NCBI GenBank assembly: GCA_002292265.1
Contig: DBBQ01000028.1
Span: 1 to 43,844 of the forward strand
Reading direction: 5' to 3'
Origin: Flavobacteriaceae bacterium UBA980
GTDB lineage: Bacteria > Bacteroidota > Bacteroidia > Flavobacteriales > Flavobacteriaceae
DNA length: 43,844 bases
A program made the position numbers and the translations under genes. Below the pieces are notes generated by a model. The model had not been told where the DNA came from, made no database searches, and saw only the letters and a list, made by a program, of their open reading frames with translations. Of this stretch, positions 9,759 through 21,217 are shown piece after piece. How positions within the stretch are numbered: the first letter of the stretch is position 1; each line of letters starts with the position of its first letter.

Positions 9759-11426
9759 ATGTGTGGTATTCTATGTGCATTTGACTTAAAGCAAAGCAAT
9801 GTTTCTATTCGTCCTCAAATTCTTGAAATGTCAAAAAAACTACGACATCGGGGTCCCGATTGGAGTGGAATTTATGATGCATCCAATGCTGTTCTGTCTC
9901 ATGAACGTTTAGCAATAGTCGATCCGACCTCTGGAAACCAACCGTTGATTAGTCCTTCAAAAAAATTGATTTTAGCCGCCAATGGTGAAATATACAACCA
10001 CCGTGCCCTACGATCGACTTGTGATTTGGAGTATCAGTTTCAAACCGAATCGGATTGTGAAGTGATTCTTGCACTGTACGAAAAAGAAGGGAAAGACTTT
10101 GTCAAAAAATTAAATGGAATTTTTGCCTTTGCTATTTATGATCAAGAGCAAGATGAATATTTTATTGCCCGAGATCATATGGGAATCATTCCTCTTTACA
10201 TGGGATGGGATGGAGATGGCACCTTTTACGTAGCTTCAGAATTGAAAGCCTTAGAAGGGGTCTGTTCCAAAATAGAGCTCTTTCCTCCAGGTCATTACTT
10301 GCACAGTTCGGAAGGGAAACCGGTCAAATGGTATACTCCAGATTGGACCGAGTATGAAACCGTAAAAGACAACCCAACTTCCATAGAGGACCTACACGAT
10401 GCTTTAGCGGATGCGGTGCATCGTCAGTTGATGAGTGATGTCCCCTATGGTGTACTACTTTCTGGAGGTTTGGATTCCTCCATTACCTCAGCTTTGGCAA
10501 AAAAATTCGCTGCAAAACGAATCGAATCAGGGGATACTCAAACTGCCTGGTGGCCTCAGTTACATTCGTTTTCTGTAGGACTAGAAGGCTCACCAGACCT
10601 TGCTGCTGCTCAAAAAGTAGCGGAACACATTGGTACGGTTCATCATGAGATTAAATTCACAATTCAAGAAGGTTTGGACGCCATACGTGAAGTAATCTAT
10701 CACCTTGAAACTTATGACATTACCACCATACGCGCTTCAACGCCTATGTTTTTGATGGCAAGAGCCATTAAAGCGTTGGGAATTAAAATGGTACTCTCAG
10801 GGGAGGGAGCAGATGAACTCTTTGGTGGGTACCTCTATTTTCACAAAGCTCCCAACGCAGAAGAATTTCACGAGGAGACAGTTCGAAAACTAGAAAAATT
10901 GCACCAGTATGATTGTCTCAGGGCAAATAAATCCTTAGCAGCATGGGGCATCGAGGGGCGGGTACCTTTTTTAGACAAAGAATTTATTGAAGTTGCGATG
11001 CGCCTCAATCCCAAAGACAAGATGATTACCTCCGATCGAATGGAAAAATGGGTCTTGAGAAAAGCATTTGAAAGCTATTTGCCAGAAAGTGTAGCTTGGC
11101 GTCAAAAGGAACAATTTTCAGATGGCGTCGGTTACAGTTGGATTGACACTTTGAAAGATTTGGTGGAAAAAGAGGTCACGGACGAACAAATGGAAAATGC
11201 CCATTTTCGATTTCCCGCACAAACTCCTCAAAACAAGGAAGAATTTTACTATCGCACCATTTTTGAATCCCATTTTCCTAGCGAAGCGGCCGCATTGAGT
11301 GTTCCATCCGTCCCCTCAGTAGCGTGTAGTACCCCCGTGGCACTGGCTTGGGATAAGGCCTTTCAAAATCAAAATGACCCGAGTGGAAGAGCGGTTGCAA
11401 ATGTTCACGATAAAAGCTATAAATAG
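9759..11426 (+). CDS. asnB: Asparagine synthase B (glutamine-hydrolysing)
   Basis: A 555-residue enzyme converting aspartate, ATP and glutamine to asparagine. The N-terminal glutaminase domain starts MCGILCAFDL with nucleophile Cys2 and carries RHRGPD at 29-34 and NGEIYNH at 75-81. The synthetase domain has the PP-loop SGGLDSS at 235-241 and SGEGADELFGGY further on, which bind ATP and the beta-aspartyl-AMP intermediate. Length and order match the bacterial AsnB type close to E. coli AsnB. It is flanked by an upstream promoter element and a 148-base gap before gyrB. Confidence 0.97.
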   Translation: MCGILCAFDLKQSNVSIRPQILEMSKKLRHRGPDWSGIYDASNAVLSHERLAIVDPTSGNQPLISPSKKLILAANGEIYNHRALRSTCDLEYQFQTESDCEVILALYEKEGKDFVKKLNGIFAFAIYDQEQDEYFIARDHMGIIPLYMGWDGDGTFYVASELKALEGVCSKIELFPPGHYLHSSEGKPVKWYTPDWTEYETVKDNPTSIEDLHDALADAVHRQLMSDVPYGVLLSGGLDSSITSALAKKFAAKRIESGDTQTAWWPQLHSFSVGLEGSPDLAAAQKVAEHIGTVHHEIKFTIQEGLDAIREVIYHLETYDITTIRASTPMFLMARAIKALGIKMVLSGEGADELFGGYLYFHKAPNAEEFHEETVRKLEKLHQYDCLRANKSLAAWGIEGRVPFLDKEFIEVAMRLNPKDKMITSDRMEKWVLRKAFESYLPESVAWRQKEQFSDGVGYSWIDTLKDLVEKEVTDEQMENAHFRFPAQTPQNKEEFYYRTIFESHFPSEAAALSVPSVPSVACSTPVALAWDKAFQNQNDPSGRAVANVHDKSYK

Positions 11427-11529
11427 ACGCTTTATTACTGCTGAAATTGCAGTTGTTTTGCACACTTTGATGTTGATAACTTCCTCAATATTGACAAGGG
11501 TTTAGAGCTAATTCTAGGAGCTGAATAAG

Positions 11530-11537
11530 TATATTTG
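11530..11537 (+). promoter_or_regulatory. gyrB promoter, -7 element TATATTTG
   Basis: TATATTTG fits the Bacteroidota -7 consensus, 37 bases before the gyrB ATG. A -33 TTG at standard spacing is not evident. Confidence 0.5.
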
Positions 11538-11571
11538 TTAGTAGGTGTTTTCACAGACCACAAACGAATAA

Positions 11572-13512
<1,941 letters not shown>

Positions 13513-13515
<3 letters not shown>

Positions 13516-13520
13516 TTTTG
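13513..13520 (+). promoter_or_regulatory. Possible mdh promoter element TAATTTTG overlapping the gyrB stop
   Basis: TAATTTTG fits TAnnTTTG and starts at the gyrB stop codon, 32 bases before the mdh ATG. No well-spaced TTG precedes it, so mdh may instead be read through from gyrB. Confidence 0.3.
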
Positions 13521-13552
13521 CATCAGAAACAAATTAATTTAAATTCTAAAAA

Positions 13553-14485
13553 ATGAAAGTCACCATCGTCGGGGCAGGTAATGTAGGAGCCTCTTGTGCA
13601 GAGTATATCGCACAAAAACAAATCGCTAGTAAAGTTGTTTTATTAGATATCAAAGAGGGATTTGCAGAAGGAAAAGCACTTGATTTATTTCAAACGGCAA
13701 CTACCCTAGGGTTTAATACCTCCATCAAAGGGGTAACAAATGATTATTCAGCTACTGCTGGAAGTGATGTAGTTGTCATTACTTCAGGGGTTCCGAGAAA
13801 ACCAGGGATGACACGAGAAGAATTGATCGGAATCAATGCTGGAATCGTTCAAAAGGTCTCTGAAAGTATTTTACTGCACTCACCCGAAGCTTTCATTGTT
13901 GTTGTTTCCAATCCTATGGACACCATGACTTATTTGGCATTAAAAGCGACTGGACTTCCCAAAAATCGAATTATCGGTATGGGTGGTGCCTTGGACAGTT
14001 CTCGATTTAAAACCTATCTCTCTTTGGCTTTGGATAAACCTGTAAACGACATTCAAGGGATGGTGATTGGGGGTCATGGAGATACTACGATGATTCCACT
14101 CACGCGCTTAGCAAGTTACAACGGGGCTCCAGTTTCTCAGTATTTGGATGCAGCCTCCTTAGAAAAAGTAGCTGCAGACACCATGGTAGGGGGAGCCACC
14201 TTAACCAAACTTCTTGGCACTTCCGCTTGGTATGCACCAGGAGCTTCTGTCGCATTCCTTGTAGATAGTATTTTAAATGATTACAAACGAATGATTCCTT
14301 GTTCGGTACTTTTAGAAGGGGAATACGGGTTAAAAGATCTCTGTATTGGAGTTCCTTGTATTATTGGAGCTAATGGAATTGAATCCATTGTAGATGTAGA
14401 TCTCAATGCAGAAGAACAAGCCTTGTTAAACGCCAGCGCACAGAAAGTGATGGCGATGAATGAAGCGTTAAATGATATTCTTTAA
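13553..14485 (+). CDS. mdh: Malate dehydrogenase
   Basis: A 310-residue NAD-dependent enzyme interconverting malate and oxaloacetate in the TCA cycle. The Rossmann motif GAGNVG lies at the extreme N-terminus (residues 7-12). The substrate-binding loop PRKPGMTREE has the arginines expected for malate rather than lactate, and the catalytic histidine is in GGHGDTTM. The length fits the LDH-like bacterial MDH group used by Bacteroidota. It follows gyrB by 37 bases and precedes a promoter for secDF. Confidence 0.96.
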   Translation: MKVTIVGAGNVGASCAEYIAQKQIASKVVLLDIKEGFAEGKALDLFQTATTLGFNTSIKGVTNDYSATAGSDVVVITSGVPRKPGMTREELIGINAGIVQKVSESILLHSPEAFIVVVSNPMDTMTYLALKATGLPKNRIIGMGGALDSSRFKTYLSLALDKPVNDIQGMVIGGHGDTTMIPLTRLASYNGAPVSQYLDAASLEKVAADTMVGGATLTKLLGTSAWYAPGASVAFLVDSILNDYKRMIPCSVLLEGEYGLKDLCIGVPCIIGANGIESIVDVDLNAEEQALLNASAQKVMAMNEALNDIL

Positions 14486-14525
14486 GAAGAGTTCTCTTGA
14501 TGAATTTCATTATTCTAAATTAGAG

Positions 14526-14556
14526 TTGTCTTTTCCTAGGTTTAATCCTATATTTG
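14526..14556 (+). promoter_or_regulatory. secDF promoter (TTG - 20 bases - TATATTTG)
   Basis: TTG at 14526-14528 and TATATTTG at 14549-14556 are separated by 20 bases, a good match to the Bacteroidota -33/-7 promoter. The ATG is 32 bases downstream. Confidence 0.65.
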
Positions 14557-14588
14557 CTCGCCTTAATTGAGCTTTAATTTTTATTAAA

Positions 14589-17552
14589 ATGCAAAACAAT
14601 TCTTTAATAAGGGTTTTCGGTATACTATTTGCCCTAGTAAGTATTTACCAACTCTCTTTTACTTTTATAACAAGTAGTGTAGAAACACAAGCGGACCAAT
14701 ATGCAACCCAACTTATTGCAGAAGACGAACCGGACTACCTCGAACTCCGCGATCAAGAGGCCAGTTCGTATTTGGACTCCATAGGAAACAATCCACTTTA
14801 TGGATTTACCACTTATAATGACGCGAAAGAAAAAGAGCTGAATAAAGGGCTCGATCTCAAGGGCGGAATTAATGTGATACTTCAAATATCAATTCGTGAC
14901 ATTCTCAGTGGGTTGGCGGAAAACACTAGGAATCCAGTTTTTAACAAAGCTTTGGACGAAGCGGATGTTCTCCAAAAGTCTTCCGATGAGCCTTATATTG
15001 AATCCTTTTTTAAAGCATTCGATGCAGTAAAAAGTGGAGAAAAATTAGCTTCCCCCGATATTTTTGCGAATCGAACCTTGAGTGATGAGATCAACTTTGA
15101 AATGACTGATCAAGAAACGCAAGTTGTAGTTCGCAGAAAAATAGATGAATCTATCGTTTCTGCCTTTGAAGTACTGCGCAAGCGTATAGATAAGTTTGGA
15201 GTTACTCAGCCCAACATCCAGCGGTTGGGAACTTCGGGACGTATTTTAGTAGAATTGCCAGGAGCAAAAGATGTAGATCGAGTACAAAACCTATTGCAAA
15301 GTACGGCGCAATTGGAGTTTTGGGAGACCTATAAAAACGATGAATTGATCAGCTTTTTGATTCAAGCAAATACGTATTTAGGTACTCAAGCCAAATCCGA
15401 ATCTGTTTTGGATGATGCTTCAGAAAAAGATGAAAGTTCTGAAATAGACGATCTTTTAGCTGATGTAGCCACGCAAGATTCAATTGCACCGACAAGTAAT
15501 CCGATATTGGATAGAATTGTAGGACAAGGTTTTCAAGGGGGTCCTGTTTTGGCACAATTTGCAGCTCGAGATAGTGAGCTGATTATGGGGTATCTCAACC
15601 AACCTGAAGTGCGCAAGTTGTTGCCCTCAGAATACAGATACATTCGTTTTACTTGGGGAAAACCTACTGCAGATGGGAGTGTAGTAGAATTGTACGCATT
15701 AAAATCTAACCGTGATAATCTAGCCCCTCTTAGCGGTGGTGTGGTTGTAGATGCCTTGCAAACTTTTGACCAAGTGGGTAACCCTGCGGTCTCTATGCAA
15801 ATGGATTCACGAGGTGCTCGTATCTGGGAAAACATGACAGGCAAAGCGTTTAAGGAGGCCAGTAACATCGCCATCGTATTGGATAACATTGTTTATTCTG
15901 CACCTGGAGTATCCAGCGGTGCCATTGCGGGAGGTCGTTCTGAAATTACCGGAAACTTCACTTTAAATGAAGCTATTGACTTGGCCAACGTTTTACGAGC
16001 AGGTAAATTACCTGCCTCAGCGGAAATCATCCAGTCTGAAATTGTAGGACCTTCTTTAGGTAAAGAAGCCATTCAAGCAGGAATTTATTCTTTTATTATT
16101 GCCTTAATAATAGTGCTTCTTTGGATGATTTTCTACTATGGAAGCTCAGGAATATTTGCCGATATTGCTTTGCTGTTAAATATTCTTTTAATCTTTGGAA
16201 TCCTAGCGGGTCTCGGGGCGGTACTTACCTTACCCGGGATTGCAGGAATCGTATTGACTATCGGTATTTCTGTAGATGCAAACGTATTGATCTTTGAGCG
16301 GGTACGTGAAGAACTCAACAAAGGAAAAGGAGTACGTAAAGCGATAGCGGACGGATTTAACAATGCCTTGTCTTCTATTTTGGACGCGAATATTACTACA
16401 GGACTTACGGCATTGATCCTTTTTGTTTTTGGAACAGGACCCATTAAAGGTTTTGCAACTACACTTCTCATCGGTATTGGAACCTCTTTGTTTACCGCAA
16501 TTTTCATTACTCGAATCTTAGTGGATTCAAGAAACGAAAAAGGTAATGGAGTTTCTTTTTCAACTAAAGCCACTCAAGGTTTGCTTTCTAAGGTTAATAT
16601 TTCCTTCTTGCAAAAACGAAAGATTGCCTATGGAATTTCTTCTGTACTTATTCTTATTAGCTTGGCTTCATTGAGTTTTAAGGGACTCAACCAAGGGGTT
16701 GATTTTGTTGGAGGAAGATCGTACACTGTACGTTTTGAAAAAGCCGTAAACCCATCAGAAATTAACGCTTTACTTTTGGATGAATTCGGAAGTGCAGAAG
16801 CGAAAACTTTTGGGGAGGAAAACCAGCTTAAAATTACAACCAAATACAAGGTGGATGTAGAAGGTATTGCCGTGGATGAAGAAATTCAAAATAAACTTTA
16901 TACCGCTTTGTCTTCCTATCTACCCGATGGGATTTCCTACGATGATTTTGTAAAAGGTAGTTCAGAAAAGTCCATTGGAATTATGTCTTCCATTAAAGTA
17001 GGGCCAACCATTGCAGATGATATCAAAAACAATTCATTCTTAGCCGTTATCGGCTCTCTGATTGTTGTTTTCTTATACATTCTCCTGCGTTTCCAAAAGT
17101 GGCAATTCTCCCTAGGTGCTGTTGCTGCAGTATTCCACGATGTATTGATTGTATTGGGAATTTTTTCTTTGACCTATACCTTCATGCCTTTCAGTATGGA
17201 AATCAATCAGGCCTTTATTGCCGCCATTTTAACGGTTATTGGATATTCTCTGAATGATACTGTTGTAGTTTTTGACCGTATCCGAGAGTTTGTCAACGAA
17301 CACACCAAATGGGAATTTGACGAGACAGTGAATGGTGCTTTGAACAGTACCTTAAGTAGAACGTTGAACACATCATTGACGACTCTTCTCGTACTCTTGG
17401 CCATCTTTATTTTTGGTGGAGAATCCATTCGAGGATTTATGTTTGCATTAATCATAGGTGTTTTGGTAGGAACCTATTCTTCAGTATTTATTGCTACTCC
17501 AGTTATGTACGATACCCAAAAGAAGAAAGCACTCGAAGCCAAAAACAAATAA
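14589..17552 (+). CDS. secDF: Protein translocase subunit SecDF (fused)
   Basis: A 987-residue fusion of SecD and SecF, the RND-type membrane proteins that use the proton gradient to complete Sec-dependent export. After an N-terminal membrane segment (about 7-28) comes the SecD motif LDLKGGINV, the large periplasmic domain, and a six-helix bundle from about residue 497 with 'GISVDANVLIFERV'. The SecF half begins near residue 670, with GLNQGVDFVGGR and later 'YSLNDTVVVFDRI'. The fused form is normal in Bacteroidota. An Asp/Ser-rich stretch (about 270-305) in the SecD periplasmic part looks like a lineage-specific insertion. Confidence 0.97.
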   Translation: MQNNSLIRVFGILFALVSIYQLSFTFITSSVETQADQYATQLIAEDEPDYLELRDQEASSYLDSIGNNPLYGFTTYNDAKEKELNKGLDLKGGINVILQISIRDILSGLAENTRNPVFNKALDEADVLQKSSDEPYIESFFKAFDAVKSGEKLASPDIFANRTLSDEINFEMTDQETQVVVRRKIDESIVSAFEVLRKRIDKFGVTQPNIQRLGTSGRILVELPGAKDVDRVQNLLQSTAQLEFWETYKNDELISFLIQANTYLGTQAKSESVLDDASEKDESSEIDDLLADVATQDSIAPTSNPILDRIVGQGFQGGPVLAQFAARDSELIMGYLNQPEVRKLLPSEYRYIRFTWGKPTADGSVVELYALKSNRDNLAPLSGGVVVDALQTFDQVGNPAVSMQMDSRGARIWENMTGKAFKEASNIAIVLDNIVYSAPGVSSGAIAGGRSEITGNFTLNEAIDLANVLRAGKLPASAEIIQSEIVGPSLGKEAIQAGIYSFIIALIIVLLWMIFYYGSSGIFADIALLLNILLIFGILAGLGAVLTLPGIAGIVLTIGISVDANVLIFERVREELNKGKGVRKAIADGFNNALSSILDANITTGLTALILFVFGTGPIKGFATTLLIGIGTSLFTAIFITRILVDSRNEKGNGVSFSTKATQGLLSKVNISFLQKRKIAYGISSVLILISLASLSFKGLNQGVDFVGGRSYTVRFEKAVNPSEINALLLDEFGSAEAKTFGEENQLKITTKYKVDVEGIAVDEEIQNKLYTALSSYLPDGISYDDFVKGSSEKSIGIMSSIKVGPTIADDIKNNSFLAVIGSLIVVFLYILLRFQKWQFSLGAVAAVFHDVLIVLGIFSLTYTFMPFSMEINQAFIAAILTVIGYSLNDTVVVFDRIREFVNEHTKWEFDETVNGALNSTLSRTLNTSLTTLLVLLAIFIFGGESIRGFMFALIIGVLVGTYSSVFIATPVMYDTQKKKALEAKNK

Positions 17553-17573
17553 AACATTTAATATTACAAAACA

Positions 17574-17605
17574 AAAAAGCCAAGTTTTTAAACTTGGCTT
17601 TTTTG
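17574..17605. terminator. Bidirectional rho-independent terminator between secDF and the yfiT-like gene
   Basis: The inverted repeat AAGCCAAGTTT / AAACTTGGCTT is flanked by an A-run on the left and a T-run on the right. It therefore terminates both convergent transcripts, secDF from the left and the folE-to-yfiT series from the right. Confidence 0.88.
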
Positions 17606-17613
17606 ATATAAAC

Positions 17614-18135
17614 TTAATTTGCTAGCGCTATTTTAATGTGTTCTAAATGATGTTCACAATGCCAAGCGTACAATAGAATAGTTGTACCCACAGGGTAGAA
17701 TTTGTTGCGCTCCGGGTGGAAATAAGAACGTTTGAGTTGTTCTGTATCGAGCTGCTTCAAAAATACAGTCCATCTTTTGTGCAAGGCATTCAGCAGTTCT
17801 AAACTGTAAGAAATTTCAGTATTCGTAGCATCGGGAAGAGTTGCCCAATCTGTTTCGTTATAGTCTTTGATGTGGGGTTGGATTTCTAGTACGGCGTGTT
17901 TTATTCTCAAATAACTGTGTAAGTGACTGTCTGCCAAGTGATGTACCACTTGCGCAATGTTCCACCCCCCAGTGCGATAGTGTTTGAGGAAGTCTTTTTC
18001 AGTGGTCCCTGCTAAAGCTTCTTTTAGGCGTTGCGGAAAATTTGATAAGACTTGAAGTGCTGATTCTATTTGAGTTGAATTGGGTTTTTCGATCCATTCG
18101 AACTTCCCAATTGGAAACTTAATATTTTCGTTCAT
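17614..18135 (-). CDS. YfiT/DinB-family metal-dependent transferase (bacillithiol transferase-like)
   Basis: A 173-residue protein of the DinB/YfiT four-helix family. The metal-site histidines appear in HHLADSH (about 65-71) and HCEHHLEH near the C-terminus. The opening KFPIGKFEW and the YRTGGWNIAQVVHHLADSH block resemble B. subtilis YfiT (BstA), which transfers bacillithiol to electrophiles. Its ATG overlaps the stop of the DUF192 gene by 4 bases (ATGA), so it is the last gene of the folE-cysS-yidD-lgt run. bshB1 in this window supports a bacillithiol-related role, but the substrate is inferred. Confidence 0.82.
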   Translation of the reverse strand: MNENIKFPIGKFEWIEKPNSTQIESALQVLSNFPQRLKEALAGTTEKDFLKHYRTGGWNIAQVVHHLADSHLHSYLRIKHAVLEIQPHIKDYNETDWATLPDATNTEISYSLELLNALHKRWTVFLKQLDTEQLKRSYFHPERNKFYPVGTTILLYAWHCEHHLEHIKIALAN

Positions 18136-18626
18136 TTTGATTCGAGTTTTTGGTAGGTTATTTGATCGCCTTCTTGGATTTCATACTGATCACTAAGCCC
18201 CGCTTGTATTTCAAAAACATATTGTGCAGGCTTTACAGAGGATATTCCTGTAGGATCCTTCGGAATGGCGTTTTTATGAATGTGGACAATCTCAAGTTCT
18301 TTATTTAAAAAAATCAGATCCAAAGCAAGGGGCGTATTCTTCATGTAAAAATTCAAAACCGCTTCTTGCTCAAAAGCAAAAAGCATTCCTTGATTAATTT
18401 CTAGGGTATTGCGATACATGAGCCCCGTTTGGCGTTCATAGGGATTGTCTGCAATTTCGATATCAAAAGATGTTGTCTTCTCCTTTCCGGACTGCGAAAT
18501 CATCAGGTGACCTTCTTTATTAAATTCAATTGATTTTTCAGCAACCTTGATGGTGCTTGATTCTTTACAAGCGAAAAGCAATAGAAGGAACAATCCTAAG
18601 GGTAAAGCGCTGTAGGTAAATTTCAT
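18132..18626 (-). CDS. DUF192-family lipoprotein
   Basis: A 164-residue protein. I start it at the ATG at 18626 (MKFTYSALPLG), which gives a lipoprotein signal ending LLLFAC with Cys at residue 20 and overlaps the lgt stop as ATGA. The rest is a DUF192 domain with its usual marks: TGLMYRNTLEINQGMLFAF, the 'FYMKNTPLALDLIFL' strand, and a late GISSVKPAQYVFEI. The family is small, secreted and of unknown function. An in-frame upstream extension to 18695 exists but reads through the end of lgt and adds no signal. Being next to lgt, whose product lipidates such proteins, is notable. Confidence 0.87.
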   Translation of the reverse strand: MKFTYSALPLGLFLLLLFACKESSTIKVAEKSIEFNKEGHLMISQSGKEKTTSFDIEIADNPYERQTGLMYRNTLEINQGMLFAFEQEAVLNFYMKNTPLALDLIFLNKELEIVHIHKNAIPKDPTGISSVKPAQYVFEIQAGLSDQYEIQEGDQITYQKLESK

Positions 18627-19450
18627 TCGGTAATTTGATTTCGGCTTCGATACATTAATAAAATTCCAAAAAGAACAAAGGGGATACTCAACCACTGTCC
18701 GGTAGAGAGTAGGCCTAGGATTTCTTCAAATCCTCCTTGACTTTCTTTAATAAATTCTATAAGAAAACGAATAGTAAACATACCGATAAAAAAGAGTCCA
18801 ATAAGATATCCTTCCCGCTTTTTCTTTTCGGTACGATATACTTGGCGGAGGATAAAAAACAAAATAAGATATCCCACGGCTTCGTAAAGTTGAGCAGGAT
18901 GTCTAGGAAGGTTTTCTCCGCGATTCAAAAAAACGACACCAAAATTCGAATTGCTGTATTTGCCTACAATTTCGGAATTAAAAAAGTTTCCTAAGCGCAC
19001 AAAGCTGGCTCCTACAGCTACAGGAATTGTCACACGGTCCAAGAGCCAAAAAAGAGAACGCCCTTTGAACTTCCGCTTGTAGAGATAAAGTCCAAGTAAA
19101 GATCCGATTACTGCCCCATGACTTGCTAAACCTCTAAATCCGGTGAAGGTATATCCGTTTGGGGTATCTCGAATGGGCAATAAGATTTCTAAAAGATGAT
19201 CTTGATAATAATCCCAACTGTAAAAAAACACATCTCCAAGGCGTGCGCCCAGGAGTATAGAGAGTACCATGTAGATGAAAAGCGACTCGAGGTACTCCAA
19301 AGAAATTTTCTCCTCATCAAAAATTTTCTTCATTAGATAATAGCCCAATCCAAAAGCAATAATAAACATCAGACTGTAGTAATGAATTCCAAAGCTTCCA
19401 ATTTTAAAAAGCGTTTCGCTCGGGGCCCAGTCGATCTTTGTAAAGTACAT
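18623..19450 (-). CDS. lgt: Phosphatidylglycerol-prolipoprotein diacylglyceryl transferase
   Basis: A 275-residue inner-membrane enzyme that attaches diacylglycerol to the lipobox cysteine of prolipoproteins, the first step of lipoprotein maturation. Several membrane helices are visible, with the Lgt motifs RGLASHGAVIG and the signature RLGNFFNSEIVGK in the middle. A late RFLIEFIKESQGGFE holds conserved arginine and glutamate. Length and hydrophobic layout fit the family. It follows yidD by 57 bases and overlaps the DUF192 lipoprotein gene by 4 bases. Confidence 0.96.
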   Translation of the reverse strand: MYFTKIDWAPSETLFKIGSFGIHYYSLMFIIAFGLGYYLMKKIFDEEKISLEYLESLFIYMVLSILLGARLGDVFFYSWDYYQDHLLEILLPIRDTPNGYTFTGFRGLASHGAVIGSLLGLYLYKRKFKGRSLFWLLDRVTIPVAVGASFVRLGNFFNSEIVGKYSNSNFGVVFLNRGENLPRHPAQLYEAVGYLILFFILRQVYRTEKKKREGYLIGLFFIGMFTIRFLIEFIKESQGGFEEILGLLSTGQWLSIPFVLFGILLMYRSRNQITE

Positions 19451-19507
19451 GTATGCAGATTTAACCTTGTAAAAGTAACTAAAATCAAAGGGATACGAAA
19501 TAATTCC

Positions 19508-19729
19508 TTAGGGAATTGGATCATAGCCCGAACCGCCCCAAGGATGACAACTTAAGATGCGTTTGAGCGCAAACCAGCCCCCTTTAAAAAGTCCGTGCTT
19601 TTTCAATGCTTCCAAAGCGTATTGGGAACAAGTAGGTGAATATCTACAGCTGGGGGGAAATAGGGGTGAGAGAAAGTTTTGGTACCCTTTAATGAGAAGT
19701 AAAAACGGGAAAATCAAAACTTTTTTCAA
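19508..19729 (-). CDS. yidD: Membrane protein insertion efficiency factor YidD
   Basis: A 73-residue protein with an N-terminal amphipathic/hydrophobic stretch. The compact YidD motif set follows: [20 protein letters not shown], a [16 protein letters not shown] end. The conserved cysteines are present. YidD helps YidC insert membrane proteins. It lies 12 bases after cysS in the same run; in many bacteria it sits near rnpA/yidC instead, so the setting is different here. Confidence 0.95.
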   Translation of the reverse strand: MKKVLIFPFLLLIKGYQNFLSPLFPPSCRYSPTCSQYALEALKKHGLFKGGWFALKRILSCHPWGGSGYDPIP

Positions 19730-19741
19730 AAAGGAAGACCT

Positions 19742-21217
19742 TTAATTTATTTTAAAACTACTCCCTTCGGGAGCATCATTAATTTGAATATTTAGTTCCA
19801 AGAGCGCATCGCGTATTAGGTCTGAAGTTTCAAAGTCTTTCGATGCCCTAGCTTGATCTCTAATTTCTAATAACAATTTTAGCGTACCTTCAAGTTGACT
19901 CACATCTTTCACTCCATCATTCTCGGTTGATTTTAACCCCAATACATCATAAAAGAAGGCATTGAAAAGGTTCTTTAAATCTTCCAAATCTTTTTCACTG
20001 ATCTCTTGTTTTTGATTGGCTACGCTATTGATAAATTTGACAGCATCAAAGAGGTGAGCGATTAACAAGGGGCTGTTAAAATCGTCATTCATGGCCTCAT
20101 AACATTTTTCTTTCCATGCTTTGAAATCAAAATCAGTCGTTGCAGCAGAAGGAGACAGGTTTTCTAAAGTCTGGAGAGCTTCCAGCAATCTGTTGAATCC
20201 TTTTTCTGAGGCTTCCAAAGCCGTTTCACTTAGGTCCACAATACTTCTATAATGCGCTTGAAGCGTAAAAAAACGAACAGCCATAGGTGAAAAAGCCTTT
20301 TTAAAGACCTCATTGGAGCCGTTAAACATTTCTTTGGGTAAGATGTTGTTGCCCGTTGATTTGGCCATTTTCTTACCGTTTAAGGTCAACATATTAGCAT
20401 GAAGCCAGTAGTTTACGGGTGGCGTTTTATCAATGGATTCGGCCTGAGCAATTTCACATTCGTGATGTGGAAATTTTAAATCCATACCGCCTCCGTGAAT
20501 ATCAAATTGAGTACCTAGGTACTTTCTGCTCATCGCGGTACACTCCAAATGCCATCCTGGAAAGCCATCACTCCAAGGGGATGGCCAACGCATGATGTGA
20601 ACAGGCTCTGCTTTCTTCCATAAGGCAAAATCTTGAGGATTTTTCTTGTCGCTTTGGCCGTCTAGTGTTCGGGTATTGTGAATCAAATCCTCAATATTTC
20701 TCCCGCTGAGCTTCCCATAAGGAATGTCTTTGTTGAATTTGAGGACATCAAAATAAACCGATCCATTGACTTCATAGGCATAGCCTTGCTCCATGATTTC
20801 TTTGATCAATTCAATTTGCTCCACGATATGACCCGTAGCTGTGGGTTCAATGCTGGGAGGCAGGGCGTTGAATTGGGCCATGATGTTTCTAAAATCAACC
20901 GTGTAGCGCTGTACGACCTCCATGGGTTCTATCGATTCGAGACGCGCCTTTTTTGCAATGCGATCTTCCCCTTCGTCGGCATCGTTTTCCAGGTGTCCTG
21001 CATCAGTAATATTTCTAACGTAGCGTACTTTATATCCCAAATGCTTCAGGTAGCGGTACATCAGATCGAACGAAATGAAGGTTCTACAATTTCCTAAATG
21101 AACATTGCTGTACACCGTGGGACCACAGACGTACATTCCTACATGCCCCGCTACAATAGATTCAAATACTTGTTTTTCGCCTTTTAGAGAATTATAAACG
21201 GAAAGGGAGCTATTCAT
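19742..21217 (-). CDS. cysS: Cysteinyl-tRNA synthetase
   Basis: A 491-residue class I aminoacyl-tRNA synthetase that charges tRNA-Cys. The HIGH-like motif is in the [17 protein letters not shown] block, the zinc-binding cysteine and histidines are in [15 protein letters not shown] and [10 protein letters not shown], and the KMSKS-like motif is KKMAKST. I chose the ATG at 21217 ([11 protein letters not shown]) over an upstream TTG; it overlaps the folE end by 8 bases (ATGAATAG), which implies coupling. Length is normal. Confidence 0.97.
   Translation of the reverse strand: MNSSLSVYNSLKGEKQVFESIVAGHVGMYVCGPTVYSNVHLGNCRTFISFDLMYRYLKHLGYKVRYVRNITDAGHLENDADEGEDRIAKKARLESIEPMEVVQRYTVDFRNIMAQFNALPPSIEPTATGHIVEQIELIKEIMEQGYAYEVNGSVYFDVLKFNKDIPYGKLSGRNIEDLIHNTRTLDGQSDKKNPQDFALWKKAEPVHIMRWPSPWSDGFPGWHLECTAMSRKYLGTQFDIHGGGMDLKFPHHECEIAQAESIDKTPPVNYWLHANMLTLNGKKMAKSTGNNILPKEMFNGSNEVFKKAFSPMAVRFFTLQAHYRSIVDLSETALEASEKGFNRLLEALQTLENLSPSAATTDFDFKAWKEKCYEAMNDDFNSPLLIAHLFDAVKFINSVANQKQEISEKDLEDLKNLFNAFFYDVLGLKSTENDGVKDVSQLEGTLKLLLEIRDQARASKDFETSDLIRDALLELNIQINDAPEGSSFKIN

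Noticed and set aside
11436..11460. Small hairpin ACTGC/GCAGT after asnB as a terminator
   Set aside because: Only five base pairs and an interrupted T-run; too weak to call.
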